Counted from the stretch's first letter, positions 5,282-13,598 are shown. The stretch is DNA of 16,384 nt from Lachnospiraceae bacterium (GCA_022790905.1 JAAVYC010000122.1:1-16384); one strand, 5' to 3'. The notes: generated by a model from the sequence alone, not told the origin. Numbers and translations are program-made.

Positions 5282-6694
5282 TTATCGGGTGAGTGTCAAC
5301 GTAAAAATAAATTCTGTTCCGACGCCTTCTGTGCTGATAACATTGATATTTTCACCGTGTGCTAGAATAATTTCTTTCACGATAGAGAGCCCAAGACCGG
5401 TTCCGCGCTTATCACGTCCGCGAGAAAGATCTATTTTATAAAAACGATTCCAGATTTTGTTGAGGCTGTCTTTTGGCACACCAATACCAAAATCTTTGAC
5501 AGAAATATAGGCTTTCTCATGGATAGAGGTGGTCTCTATAATAATTTGAGAATCTGTTTGAGAAAATTTGATGGCATTGTCAATCAGATTGTATAGTACT
5601 TGTTGGATTTTTCCCATATCGGCATGAACACGGAGGGAAGCAGGGGCTAAAAGCAATTGGAATTGTAGATGTTTTTCACGGCAGGCACCTTCGAATGTCT
5701 CTGTGGTTTTCTGGATAATATCATTGATGTTAAAATCAGTGATTTCCAAAGCAACAAATTTTCCGTCGTATTTGTTCAATTCTAAAAGGCTTTCTGTAAG
5801 TTTTTCTAATCTTTCTGTTTCAAATAAGATGATATTCAGATATTTTTCCTGCATTTCCGTTGGGATGGTCCCATCTAAAATTGCATTGATGTAGCCTCGG
5901 ATAGAAGTCAGAGGAGAGCGAAAATCGTGTGAGACATTGGAGATAAAATTTCTTTGATTTTCTTCAATCGTGTTTAGTTTATCTGCCATATAGTTTAAAG
6001 AGGCGGCGATATATCCAATCTCATCATCGTTGTCGTGAACGGGGATTGGAGTGTCATAATTGCCTTTTGCGTATTCTTGTGCTCCGATAGAGAGAGCTCG
6101 GATAGGACGGTAGACTAGGAATAGAAAGATTGTAAATAAAAAAGCGGCAAAAAGCAACAGAATGAACCAAGAAAGATAAGCAATATCTAGAAGTTCTGTA
6201 TGAAAAATAAAAAGATCATGCAATGGTCTGTGGATAATTACGTAAAGGGGGAATTTCTTTTCCGTATCGATAGGAGATAGGACACTCAGATGTCTTTTTG
6301 AAAAAGAACCGTAGAAATCTCCAAATAAAAAGTTTTTCTTATTAAAATCTTTGAGATTAAAATTGTCTATTGCTTTCTGGGAATTGGCAAAACCGTCTGC
6401 GGTAAATGTCAGGAGTACGTCGCCCTCGGAATCCATAATCCAAATCTGGGAACCTAGATAGCGACTTAAATAGGTCAAGGAACTTTTGACATTTTCACTT
6501 AGAGATGAAAGGTCTTTTTCATCATGGGAAAGAGAAAAGGAGATAGCGGAAGCTGTACGGTGTAGAATTTTCACCTCATCATGTTTTAATTTTTCAAAAG
6601 AAAGCTTGGATATCAAAACTGCCACAGTTAAAAAACCACAGATTCCAAATAAAAGAAATCCCAATAATAATTTTGTATAAAGTGATCGTTTCAT
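5282..6694 (-). CDS. HAMP-domain sensor histidine kinase
   Basis: This is a classical sensor kinase. It has a first membrane segment (about 9-29), an extracytoplasmic region of about 135 residues, and a second membrane segment (about 172-194). Then come a HAMP domain (about 195-247), a HisKA domain with FISNVSHDFRSPLTSIRGY (phospho-acceptor H256) and an ATPase domain. The ATPase shows the N-box QQVLYNLIDNAIKF, the D-box VKDFGIGVP and the G-box GTGLGLSIVKEI. At about 470 residues the length is normal. GTG (6700), ATG (6697) and ATG (6694) are in frame; the last is best placed after GAGG (6705-6702), so I use it. The gene follows its OmpR-type regulator by only a few bases. The stimulus is unknown; a cell-envelope signal is usual for this architecture but unproven here. 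Confidence 0.92.
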   Translation of the reverse strand: MKRSLYTKLLLGFLLFGICGFLTVAVLISKLSFEKLKHDEVKILHRTASAISFSLSHDEKDLSSLSENVKSSLTYLSRYLGSQIWIMDSEGDVLLTFTADGFANSQKAIDNFNLKDFNKKNFLFGDFYGSFSKRHLSVLSPIDTEKKFPLYVIIHRPLHDLFIFHTELLDIAYLSWFILLLFAAFLFTIFLFLVYRPIRALSIGAQEYAKGNYDTPIPVHDNDDEIGYIAASLNYMADKLNTIEENQRNFISNVSHDFRSPLTSIRGYINAILDGTIPTEMQEKYLNIILFETERLEKLTESLLELNKYDGKFVALEITDFNINDIIQKTTETFEGACREKHLQFQLLLAPASLRVHADMGKIQQVLYNLIDNAIKFSQTDSQIIIETTSIHEKAYISVKDFGIGVPKDSLNKIWNRFYKIDLSRGRDKRGTGLGLSIVKEIILAHGENINVISTEGVGTEFIFTLTLTR

Positions 6695-6708
6695 CATCAC
6701 ACCTCAGA

Positions 6709-7407
6709 CTATTTCACTTCGAATTTATAACCAATTCCCCATACTGTCGCAATTTTCCAGGACTCGTGATCTTTGATTTTTTCCCGCAATCGTTTGACAT
6801 GGACATCGACAGTGCGGGTATCGCCGATATATTCATATCCCCAGATATTGTCTAAAAGTTGTTCTCTGGTGAATACCTGATTCGGAGAGGAAGCCAGGAA
6901 ATAGAGAAGCTCCAATTCCTTTGGAGGCATATCAACGGCTTTTTCATAATAGAGAACAGAATAGTTGGATAGATTGATCACAAGATCATCATAAGTTACG
7001 CATTTAATGTCCGGGGATTGGGGAACCGTTGTGGTATTTGGCTGATATCTTCTTAAAACTGCCTTGACCCGCGCAACTAGTTCTTTGGTATCGAAAGGTT
7101 TCAACATATAGTCGTCAGCGCCCAGCTCAAGACCAAGCACTTTGTCAAAGACTTCACCTTTGGCGGAAAGCATGATGATTGGCGTATTTGCTTTGGCACG
7201 AATTTCACGGCAGACCTGATAACCGTCGATACCGGGCAGCATCAGATCCAAAATGATCAGATTTGGCTGATAACTGTCGAAAACTTCCAGAGCCATCTCA
7301 CCGTCATGTACCATACGGGTGTGAAAACACTCTTTTGTCAGATAAAGGGAAATTAGTTCTGCAATATTTACATCGTCATCTATGATGAGGATTTTTTGTT
7401 TGTTCAT
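6709..7407 (-). CDS. OmpR/PhoB-family response regulator
   Basis: This is the DNA-binding partner of the sensor kinase downstream. The 232-residue product has a receiver domain (about 1-120: IIDDD at 8-12, phospho-acceptor D54 in IILDLMLPGIDGY, S81 and K103-P104). A winged-helix trans_reg_C domain follows (about 135-230: PPKELELLYFLASSPNQVFTREQLLDNIWG, then TRTVDVHVKRLREKI and IATVWGIGYKFE). The frame extends upstream to 7467, but this adds residues that overlap the mutS2 coding end. The ATG at 7407 gives the standard MNKQKILIIDDD start and has AGAAGG about 7 bases upstream. It lies 16 bases after the mutS2 stop, so cotranscription with mutS2 is likely. Confidence 0.94.
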   Translation of the reverse strand: MNKQKILIIDDDVNIAELISLYLTKECFHTRMVHDGEMALEVFDSYQPNLIILDLMLPGIDGYQVCREIRAKANTPIIMLSAKGEVFDKVLGLELGADDYMLKPFDTKELVARVKAVLRRYQPNTTTVPQSPDIKCVTYDDLVINLSNYSVLYYEKAVDMPPKELELLYFLASSPNQVFTREQLLDNIWGYEYIGDTRTVDVHVKRLREKIKDHESWKIATVWGIGYKFEVK

Positions 7408-7423
7408 AAAATGGCCTTCTTTC

Positions 7424-9802
7424 TTATTTGAATTCCGCGATTGTGACTCCGGCGTCTCCTTCACCAAATTCAGCTAAACGGTAATTTTTTACGTATTTTG
7501 CTTTCCTCAGATAGGCATGTACGGCATTTCGTAAGGCTCCGGTGCCTTTTCCGTGAACAATTCGAACCGAAGATAAGTGAGCAAGATATGCGTCGTCGAG
7601 ATATTTATCTAATTCGTTGAGAGCTTCGTCCACTGTCATTCCAAGAAGCTTAATTTCTGTAGAGATACTGGCACTTTTGCTCATCTTGATTTTGCCGGCG
7701 CTGGTTTTTTGGAATTTCTTCTCATTGATATTGGTATCGTCTGGAAGCAGGACTAAGTCTTTTAAATTGACTTGGGAGCGTAAAATTCCCATCTGTACAA
7801 AAAGGTTTCCTTTGGCGTCCGGAAGGGTGTGTACTGTTCCCTTCAAATTCATGCTGAGTACTTTGACAGAGTCGCCGATACGCAGTTTTTTGGGCGCGTT
7901 GGTGTTTGATTTTTGTATCTTTGGACCTGTCATCTTCTTTTCCACTTCGCCCATTTTTTTTCGGAGTTTTGCGCGCTCTCCTTCCATTGTCTTATTATCT
8001 GCTTGGACAGTTCCATATTTTTGAAAGTTTCGGATCGAAAGATCGGCAAACTCTTTTGCTTCACTTAAAATTTTATGCGCCTCTTCATTTGCCTGCTGCA
8101 GAATTTTTTCACGGCTGTTGTCGAGTCGTTTTTGCTTTTCTTCTAGCTTTCTTTTGAGGCTTTCGATTTCAGCTTTGTAGGAACTGATCTCTAACTGTTC
8201 TTTTTCGATCGTGACACGGCTGTCCTCTAAACGTGCAATTAAATCCTCGAAATTCTCTTCGTTTTCTGTGATTTGAGACTTTGCATCTTCAATAATGGAA
8301 TCGCTTAAGCCCAGCTTTTTAGAAATGGCAAAGGCGTTGCTTTTTCCAGGAATGCCGATTAAAAGACGATAGGTTGGACTCAGGGTTTCCATATCAAATT
8401 CACAACAAGCGTTTTCTACGCCCTCCGTGGAGATGGCATAGACTTTGATCTCACTGTAATGCGTGGTCGCCATGGTGCGTATCCCACGGGAATGAAGCTG
8501 TGAGAGGATGGAGATGGCAAGGGCAGCTCCTTCTGTGGGATCTGTTCCGGCACAGAGCTCGTCGAAAAGTACTAAGGAGCGTTCCGATACATGCTCCAGG
8601 ATTGACACGATGTTGGTCATATGGGAAGAAAAGGTACTCAGGTTCTGTTCAATACTCTGTTCATCTCCAATGTCGGCAAAGACGTCCGTAAAGACAGAGA
8701 GTTCACTGTTGTCGTTAGCAGAGATATGAAGTCCAGCCTGTCCCATCAGGGTAAAGAGTCCGACCGTTTTTAGGGAGACTGTTTTGCCACCTGTATTTGG
8801 GCCGGTAATAATCAGTAAATCGAAGTCAGTTCCGAGATGAATGTCGATGGGAATGACTTTCTTCGGGCTCAAAAGTGGATGGCGGCCTTTTCTAATCCGG
8901 ATTCTGCCCTCTGTGTTAAATACCGGAGCTACACCGTTATAATCTTTTGCGAGCAGAGCTTTTGCAAAGATAAAGTCCAGTTCTACTAAAATGCGGTAAT
9001 TTTCCAAAATGTAAGGAATGTATTCGGAAACTTGATTACTCAAATCAGCAAGAATTTTTTCAATTTCTTCTTGTTCTTTTAAAGAGAGCTCTTTTAATTC
9101 ATTGTTTAAGTTTACAATGGCGAGAGGCTCGATAAAGAGTGTGGAACCGGTGGAAGACTGATCGTGTACCATTCCAGACACCTGATTCTTATGCTCTGCT
9201 TTGACTGGAAGGCAGTAACGTCCGTTGCGCATCGTAACGATATTATCCTGAAGATATCCACTTGCAGAGGCAGAATTTAGGAGATTGTTAATCTGAGCGT
9301 GGATGCGATCCTGCATGCCTTTTATACTGCGTCGAATGGATTTTAAATTGCTGCTGGCTTCATCGCTGATTTCATCGGAAGAGATAATGCATCTTCGAAT
9401 TTCATTTAACAGGGGAGTTAAAGGCTCAATTCCATCAAACAAAAGATCCAAAGAATCCCGAGAGACGTCCTCACGATCGTTTCTGGAAAACGTTTTTGCG
9501 CGTTTGGCCACTTCTAGCAGGGAGGCGAGTCGGAGTAATTCTTCAAGTCCAAGAGCAGCTCCGATTTCTAATCTTTTCATAGAGGCAGTGATATCGTGCA
9601 CCCCGAGAAAAGAGAGATTTCCTTTTTTGAAAATGCGGTTTAGGGCATCGCCTGTCTGTCTTTGAGCCGACGTGATTTCCTCTAAATCGGTCATAGGTAT
9701 TAGGTTTTTACAACGTTTTTTGGCCGCGTCGCAATTCGCGTGGCGCACCAACAAATCTATAATTTTATGATATTCTAAAGTTCGTAATACTTTTTTATTC
9801 AT
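7424..9802 (-). CDS. mutS2: MutS2 ATPase/endonuclease with Smr domain
   Basis: MutS2 belongs to the MutS ATPase family but lacks the mismatch-recognition domain. It is implicated in suppressing recombination and, in Bacillus, in rescue of collided ribosomes. The 792-residue product has the lever/clamp core, a Walker A GPNTGGKT (about 334-341), a Walker B VLFDELCAGTDPTEG (about 411-425), a coiled-coil stretch (about 500-590) and a KOW-like segment (LRIGDSVKVLSMNLKGTV). A C-terminal Smr domain (about 720-792) carries HGKGTGALR. The usual LDLRG motif of Smr reads IKLLG here. The frame runs to 9856, but ATG 9802 with GGAGAA six bases upstream and the family start MNKKVLRTLEYHKI fix the beginning. 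It is the first gene of a minus-strand operon with the regulator and kinase. Confidence 0.96.
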   Translation of the reverse strand: MNKKVLRTLEYHKIIDLLVRHANCDAAKKRCKNLIPMTDLEEITSAQRQTGDALNRIFKKGNLSFLGVHDITASMKRLEIGAALGLEELLRLASLLEVAKRAKTFSRNDREDVSRDSLDLLFDGIEPLTPLLNEIRRCIISSDEISDEASSNLKSIRRSIKGMQDRIHAQINNLLNSASASGYLQDNIVTMRNGRYCLPVKAEHKNQVSGMVHDQSSTGSTLFIEPLAIVNLNNELKELSLKEQEEIEKILADLSNQVSEYIPYILENYRILVELDFIFAKALLAKDYNGVAPVFNTEGRIRIRKGRHPLLSPKKVIPIDIHLGTDFDLLIITGPNTGGKTVSLKTVGLFTLMGQAGLHISANDNSELSVFTDVFADIGDEQSIEQNLSTFSSHMTNIVSILEHVSERSLVLFDELCAGTDPTEGAALAISILSQLHSRGIRTMATTHYSEIKVYAISTEGVENACCEFDMETLSPTYRLLIGIPGKSNAFAISKKLGLSDSIIEDAKSQITENEENFEDLIARLEDSRVTIEKEQLEISSYKAEIESLKRKLEEKQKRLDNSREKILQQANEEAHKILSEAKEFADLSIRNFQKYGTVQADNKTMEGERAKLRKKMGEVEKKMTGPKIQKSNTNAPKKLRIGDSVKVLSMNLKGTVHTLPDAKGNLFVQMGILRSQVNLKDLVLLPDDTNINEKKFQKTSAGKIKMSKSASISTEIKLLGMTVDEALNELDKYLDDAYLAHLSSVRIVHGKGTGALRNAVHAYLRKAKYVKNYRLAEFGEGDAGVTIAEFK

Positions 9803-9918
9803 TGTTATTCTCCATTGTTTGTTTCTGAATCTAAATTGTTTTGACGAAGGGAGCAAATAGAATCGTCAATGTAACCCTATTTTACCCTAAAATGTTTTGA
9901 ATGAAAAGACAAAAAATC

Positions 9919-9947
9919 TTGCAACGTCTGTGGGGAAAACGTATAAT
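9919..9947 (+). promoter_or_regulatory. Sigma-A promoter of yhaM
   Basis: TTGCAA (9919-9924) and TATAAT (9942-9947) are separated by the optimal 17 bases. The start of transcription would be near 9954, giving a leader of about 65 bases before yhaM. The 170-base region between the divergent mutS2 and yhaM genes holds this promoter; I could not identify a convincing promoter for mutS2. Confidence 0.75.
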
Positions 9948-10020
9948 GGGAGAAAAGTAGTAATTTTGAGTCAGCTTGGCTTTTCAGGCTAGAAAGGATG
10001 CACGTTGTGCAAAGAGATAT

Positions 10021-10965
10021 ATGAGATTTATAGAGACACTCCAAGAGGGAGAGAGAATTAGCGAAATTTATTTGTGCAAATTTAAGCAATCTGCTTTGAC
10101 GAAAGCGGGAAAACCATATGAAAATGTTATCTTGCAAGATAAAACGGGAACATTAGATGCGAAAATTTGGGATGTCTCCTCGAATGGAATCGATGAATTT
10201 GATTCCCTGGATTACGTACAGGTAACGGGAGATGTGACCTCATTTCAGGGATCACTGCAGTTAAATATCAAACGTGCGCGTGTGGCACAGGAGGATGAGG
10301 TTGAGCCTAAGGATTATCTTCCGGTGAGTGAAAAAGATATTCCGCAGATGTATGAAGAGTTGCTACAGATGATTAAAAGTATAGGAAATCCCTATCTGAA
10401 AAAGCTTGCAGAAAGTTTTTTTAAAAATGAGGAATTTGGGAAACGGTTTCGAGTTCATTCCGCGGCAAAAAATGTGCATCATGGTTTTGTAGGCGGATTA
10501 TTAGAACATACGTTAAGTGTTGCGAAAATATGCGATTATTTTGCGGGTGCCTATCCTTTTTTAAATAGAGATTTATTGGTCTGTGCGGGAATGTTTCATG
10601 ATATTGGAAAATTGGAGGAATTATCGGCGTTTCCTGCAAATGATTATACCGATGCGGGACAATTGCTGGGTCATATTATGATCGGGGCAGAAATGGTTGG
10701 AGAACATATTCGCGCGATCCCTGGATTTCCAAAAGGACTTGAGACGGAATTAAAACATTGTATTTTAGCACATCACGGCGAACTGGAATTTGGTTCCCCA
10801 AAAAAACCGGCGCTTATGGAGGCATTAGCGCTGAGTTTTGCTGACAATGTGGATGCAAAGATACAGACAATGAAGGAGGCTCTTGGGGCGGTGCCGGAAG
10901 GCAACACGGAATGGCAGGGATTTAATCGGTTTTTGGGTACAAATATTCGCAGAACAGGAGAGTAG
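10021..10965 (+). CDS. yhaM: 3'-5' exoribonuclease YhaM
   Basis: YhaM is a Mn-dependent 3'-to-5' exonuclease with an N-terminal OB fold for nucleic acid binding and a C-terminal HD phosphohydrolase domain. The OB fold is at about 10-90 (YLCKFKQSALTKAGKPY, VILQDKTGTLDAKIWD). The HD domain (about 145-300) shows VHHGFVGGLLEHT, the metal-binding FHDIGK (H193, D194), GHIMIGAEM, CILAHHGELEFGSP and FADNVDAK. The open frame reaches a TTG at 9976 without a usable ribosome binding site. Starting at ATG 10021 gives 314 residues, the same length as Bacillus YhaM. The ribosome binding site there is modest (aaagaga). A perfect terminator follows, so the gene appears monocistronic. Confidence 0.93.
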   Translation: MRFIETLQEGERISEIYLCKFKQSALTKAGKPYENVILQDKTGTLDAKIWDVSSNGIDEFDSLDYVQVTGDVTSFQGSLQLNIKRARVAQEDEVEPKDYLPVSEKDIPQMYEELLQMIKSIGNPYLKKLAESFFKNEEFGKRFRVHSAAKNVHHGFVGGLLEHTLSVAKICDYFAGAYPFLNRDLLVCAGMFHDIGKLEELSAFPANDYTDAGQLLGHIMIGAEMVGEHIRAIPGFPKGLETELKHCILAHHGELEFGSPKKPALMEALALSFADNVDAKIQTMKEALGAVPEGNTEWQGFNRFLGTNIRRTGE

Positions 10966-10973
10966 ACAGACAG

Positions 10974-11010
10974 GTGCCAATTTGAAGGAGTTCAAATTGG
11001 CACATTTTTA
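10974..11010 (+). terminator. Rho-independent terminator of yhaM
   Basis: GTGCCAATTTGAA (10974-10986) and TTCAAATTGGCAC (10991-11003) form a perfect 13-base-pair stem around the loop GGAG, followed by atttttat. It begins 9 bases after the yhaM stop and ends about 20 bases before rlmD. Confidence 0.93.
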
Positions 11011-11027
11011 TCAATAAGAGGAAAAAG

Positions 11028-12461
11028 ATGAAAAAAAACGATATTATAACATTGAGAATTGAGGATATGGGTGTTCATGGAGAGGGAATTGGAAAAGCGG
11101 ACAATATCCCTCTTTTTGTAAAAGATGCTTTTATTGGAGATCTGGTGTCCGTGAAAGTGATGAAAATGAAAAAAAACTATGGTTATGCGAAACTTTTGGA
11201 GATTTTGAAGCCATCTAAAGATCGCGTAACGCCAAAATGTGAGTTTCATAGAACTTGCGGGGGCTGTCAGATTCAGGCACTTTCCTATGAAAAACAGCTG
11301 GAATATAAAGAGCGTAAAGTGCGTAACAATTTGAAGCGTATCGGAGGTTTTTCGGAAACATTATTGGAACGGATTACAGAGCCGATTATTGGCATGGAAG
11401 AGCCGTATCATTATAGAAACAAGGCACAGTTTCCAATTGGAAAGGATAGAGAGGGAAATATTGTTGCGGGATTTTATGCCGGGAGGACGCACACAATTAT
11501 ACCAAATCGAAATTGTCTGTTAGGGCTGCCCTTAAATGAAAAAATATTAGATATCGTTTTAAATTTCATGGAGAAATATCACATAGAACCTTACGATGAG
11601 CAAACGCAGACAGGAGTTGTCCGCCATGTGTTAACTCGCTATGGTTTCACTACAGAAGAATGGATGGTCTGTCTGATTATCAATCAGAGGGAACTGCCAT
11701 ATGCAGATAGTTTTGTATCGGAGCTGTGTAAGCTAGAAGGAATAAAAAGTATTTCGATCAATATCAATATGGAAAATACAAATGTGATTTTGGGCAAGGA
11801 GACAAAAATACTTTGGGGGAGTAGCTATATTACGGATTATATTCATTTGCGGACCGGAGAGGATTGGAACGTGGAAGGGGATGGAATTGCCTATCAGATT
11901 TCGCCGCAGTCGTTTTATCAGGTAAATCCGATCCAAACGGAAAAATTGTACAGTACAGCCCTTGCTTATGCCGGTTTGACGGGAAAAGAACGCGTGTGGG
12001 ATTTATATTGCGGGATTGGAACAATCTCCCTTTTTTTGGCGAGGAAGGCAAAAAAGGTATCAGGAGTTGAGATCGTTCCTCAGGCAATTGCCGATGCGAA
12101 GAACAATGCAAAAATCAATGGGATTACGAATGCAGAATTTTATGTCGGAAAGGCGGAAGAAGTCCTGCCGGAGCACTATAAAAAGACCGGGGAGAAAGCG
12201 GATGTAATTGTGGTGGATCCGCCGAGAAAAGGGTGTGATGAAAAGTGTCTAGAGACGATTGTGAGAATGGAACCTGAGCGTGTGGTCTATGTCAGCTGTG
12301 ATTCAGCGACGTTGGCAAGAGATTTGAAATATCTGTGTGAGAGAGGATATCAGTTGGAGCGGGTGAGGGCTTGTGATATGTTTGGGCATAGTGGGCATGT
12401 GGAGACAGTCAGCTTACTGTCCAAATTTCATGCAGATCAACATATCGAGGTGGAGCTTTAG
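11028..12461 (+). CDS. rlmD: 23S rRNA (uracil-5-)-methyltransferase, RlmD/RlmCD family, C-terminally truncated
   Basis: This is a TrmA/RumA-type enzyme that forms 5-methyluridine in 23S rRNA using S-adenosylmethionine. It has an N-terminal TRAM domain (about 2-60), an iron-sulfur cysteine set C71, C77, C80 (CEFHRTCGGC) and C163, and the SAM-binding motif VWDLYCGIGTISLFLA (about 323-338). VVDPPRKGCD (about 395-404) and the catalytic C424 in YVSCDSATLARDL follow. All key residues are present, so the 477-residue enzyme should be active. The reading frame ends at TAG 12459-12461 right after HADQHIEVEL; the next 22 codons in the same frame still match a C-terminal extension I recall from Lachnospiraceae homologues. 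The ATG follows AAGAGGAAAAAG. Which uridine is methylated cannot be told from sequence. Confidence 0.94.
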   Translation: MKKNDIITLRIEDMGVHGEGIGKADNIPLFVKDAFIGDLVSVKVMKMKKNYGYAKLLEILKPSKDRVTPKCEFHRTCGGCQIQALSYEKQLEYKERKVRNNLKRIGGFSETLLERITEPIIGMEEPYHYRNKAQFPIGKDREGNIVAGFYAGRTHTIIPNRNCLLGLPLNEKILDIVLNFMEKYHIEPYDEQTQTGVVRHVLTRYGFTTEEWMVCLIINQRELPYADSFVSELCKLEGIKSISININMENTNVILGKETKILWGSSYITDYIHLRTGEDWNVEGDGIAYQISPQSFYQVNPIQTEKLYSTALAYAGLTGKERVWDLYCGIGTISLFLARKAKKVSGVEIVPQAIADAKNNAKINGITNAEFYVGKAEEVLPEHYKKTGEKADVIVVDPPRKGCDEKCLETIVRMEPERVVYVSCDSATLARDLKYLCERGYQLERVRACDMFGHSGHVETVSLLSKFHADQHIEVEL

Positions 12462-12530
12462 ATGGACGAGCCTGGTTTAACGGCTGCGGAGAGCAAAGTA
12501 GCCTATGAGGAAATCAAAGATTATGTTTGA
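12462..12530 (+). pseudogene. Remnant of the RlmD C-terminal extension
   Basis: Directly after the rlmD TAG, in the same frame, 22 codons read MDEPGLTAAESKVAYEEIKD followed by Y, V and TGA. I recognise this as the start of a C-terminal extension carried by RlmD-like proteins in Lachnospiraceae (DLTAAESKATYEEIKEYV and similar, from memory). A single G-to-T change (GAG to TAG) after the leucine codon would explain the first stop. The rest of the extension is no longer visible downstream. Confidence 0.65.
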
Positions 12531-12536
12531 AGATAA

Positions 12537-12922
12537 TAAAAAATAAGCTCATATTTTGGGACATCTGATTTTTTAGAACATTTGAGTTGGGAACAGCATA
12601 TTCCCGTAAATGAAGGGCAAACATACGATGATTTAATGTGGATGTATCAACAGAAATGAATTTTATAAGGTAAAAAGGGAAATTAGATTGGAAGGAAAAT
12701 TTAGAAATTGTTTTAGAGCAGCGGAATATTCGATCTATGCTCTTATATTGGCGACCAACAGGATGACATTGAGTTGTGCTATGAAAATGAGAATATATGC
12801 TGGAATTAGAAAAGAATGTGAAAAACGATAAATATATTTTCGGTTAAGACAATGCCATGAAAGCGGAAGCAGGTCAAACTAGACCAATTCCTGAATTGTC
12901 TATCAAAGTATATCTATGGTAA
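12537..12922 (+). pseudogene. Decayed coding sequence in alternating frames, product unknown
   Basis: No intact gene lies here, but protein-like text can be read in pieces. One frame gives GTSDFLEHLSWEQHIPVNEG then QTYDDLMW up to TGA at 12657. A second frame gives DWKENLEIVLEQRNI from 12686. The first frame resumes with FDLCSYIGDQQDDIELCYEN from 12729 to TAG at 12807. The second frame returns with LELEKNVKNDKYIFG, then after one stop MKAEAGQTRPIPELSIKVYL up to TAA at 12920. The frame alternates as expected from small insertions and deletions. I do not recognise the family. Confidence 0.42.
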
Positions 12923-12925
12923 AAT
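12896..12925 (+). promoter_or_regulatory. Extended -10 promoter of the GrpB-family gene
   Basis: TTGTCT (12896-12901) and TAAAAT (12920-12925) are 18 bases apart, and TGG directly before the -10 box makes it an extended -10 (TATGGTAAAAT). The predicted start of transcription is about 18 bases before the next ATG. Confidence 0.65.
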
Positions 12926-12949
12926 TTTAAGAAACTTGGAGACAGAATC

Positions 12950-13501
12950 ATGAGTAAAAAACTTTCAGAAATGAGTATAGAAGAATTGTGGCAGTTGTTT
13001 CCTATTGTTTTGACAAAACATCGCTCATGCTGGAAACAATGGTATCACGACGAAGAGGCAATGTTGAAGCAGATATTTCCTCCAAATGTTCAAATGAATC
13101 ATGTAGGAAGTACAGCGATTTGTGGTATATGGGCGAAGCCAATTATTGATATTCTTGCGGAGGTTCCTGAGAAAAATGATTTTGAAGATATGAAGGAATT
13201 ACTTATACGCAACGGCTATACATGTATGAGCCAAAGTCCGGGTCGAATGTCATTTAATAAAGGATATACGGAAAACGGTTTTGCAGAAAAAGTATTTCAT
13301 TTGCACGTAAGACAATCGGGAGATCACGATGAACTGTATTTTCGAGATTATTTAAATGAGCATGAAGATGTGGCAAAAGAGTATGAAAAGATGAAATTAA
13401 AACTTTGGAAAGAGTATGAATATAACAGAGACGGATATACGGAAGCGAAAACAGAGTTCATTCTGGAATATACAAATATAGCTAAAAGACAATTCTTGTG
13501 A
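12950..13501 (+). CDS. GrpB family protein (nucleotidyltransferase-fold)
   Basis: This belongs to the GrpB/DUF family of small nucleotidyltransferase-fold proteins (unrelated to the chaperone GrpE), whose substrates are largely unknown. The 183-residue product has the typical length. The core motif NHVGSTAICGIWAKPIIDIL (about 43-62) is the family hallmark, with the two acidic residues expected further on. HLHVRQSG and LYFRDYLNEHEDVAKEYEKMK (about 120-150) are also characteristic of the C-terminal half. TTGGAGA precedes the ATG with good spacing. It has its own promoter and terminator, so it is a single-gene unit. A biological role cannot be given from the sequence. Confidence 0.88.
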   Translation: MSKKLSEMSIEELWQLFPIVLTKHRSCWKQWYHDEEAMLKQIFPPNVQMNHVGSTAICGIWAKPIIDILAEVPEKNDFEDMKELLIRNGYTCMSQSPGRMSFNKGYTENGFAEKVFHLHVRQSGDHDELYFRDYLNEHEDVAKEYEKMKLKLWKEYEYNRDGYTEAKTEFILEYTNIAKRQFL

Positions 13502-13559
13502 CGTCATCTTTGCTTATTTGGGGGACCACGTAACCAAAATTCAAATACCTGTAAAAGAG

Positions 13560-13598
13560 TAAAATGTTTTGCGACTGTGCAGAGCATTTTATTTTTTT
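13560..13598 (+). terminator. Rho-independent terminator of the GrpB-family gene
   Basis: TAAAATG (13560-13566) pairs with CATTTTA (13585-13591), and the inner TTTTGC pairs with GCAGAG using two G-T pairs, giving a 13-base-pair stem with a 6-base loop. Seven T residues follow at 13592-13598. Confidence 0.85.

Noticed and set aside
5148..5441. A 97-codon + strand frame downstream of the peptide gene
   Set aside because: Its second half is antisense to the kinase end, it begins at TTG without good spacing, and it runs through the terminator hairpin.
7617..8024. A 135-codon + strand frame inside mutS2
   Set aside because: It is antisense to the conserved MutS2 C-terminal region and has no ribosome binding site or recognisable motif.
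9976..10020. TTG start for yhaM at 9976
   Set aside because: No ribosome binding site at correct spacing, and starting at 10021 gives the usual 314-residue YhaM length.
12950..13501. GrpB-family gene as the heat-shock co-chaperone GrpE
   Set aside because: The HVGST...KPIIDI motif defines the nucleotidyltransferase-like GrpB family; there is no GrpE coiled coil.
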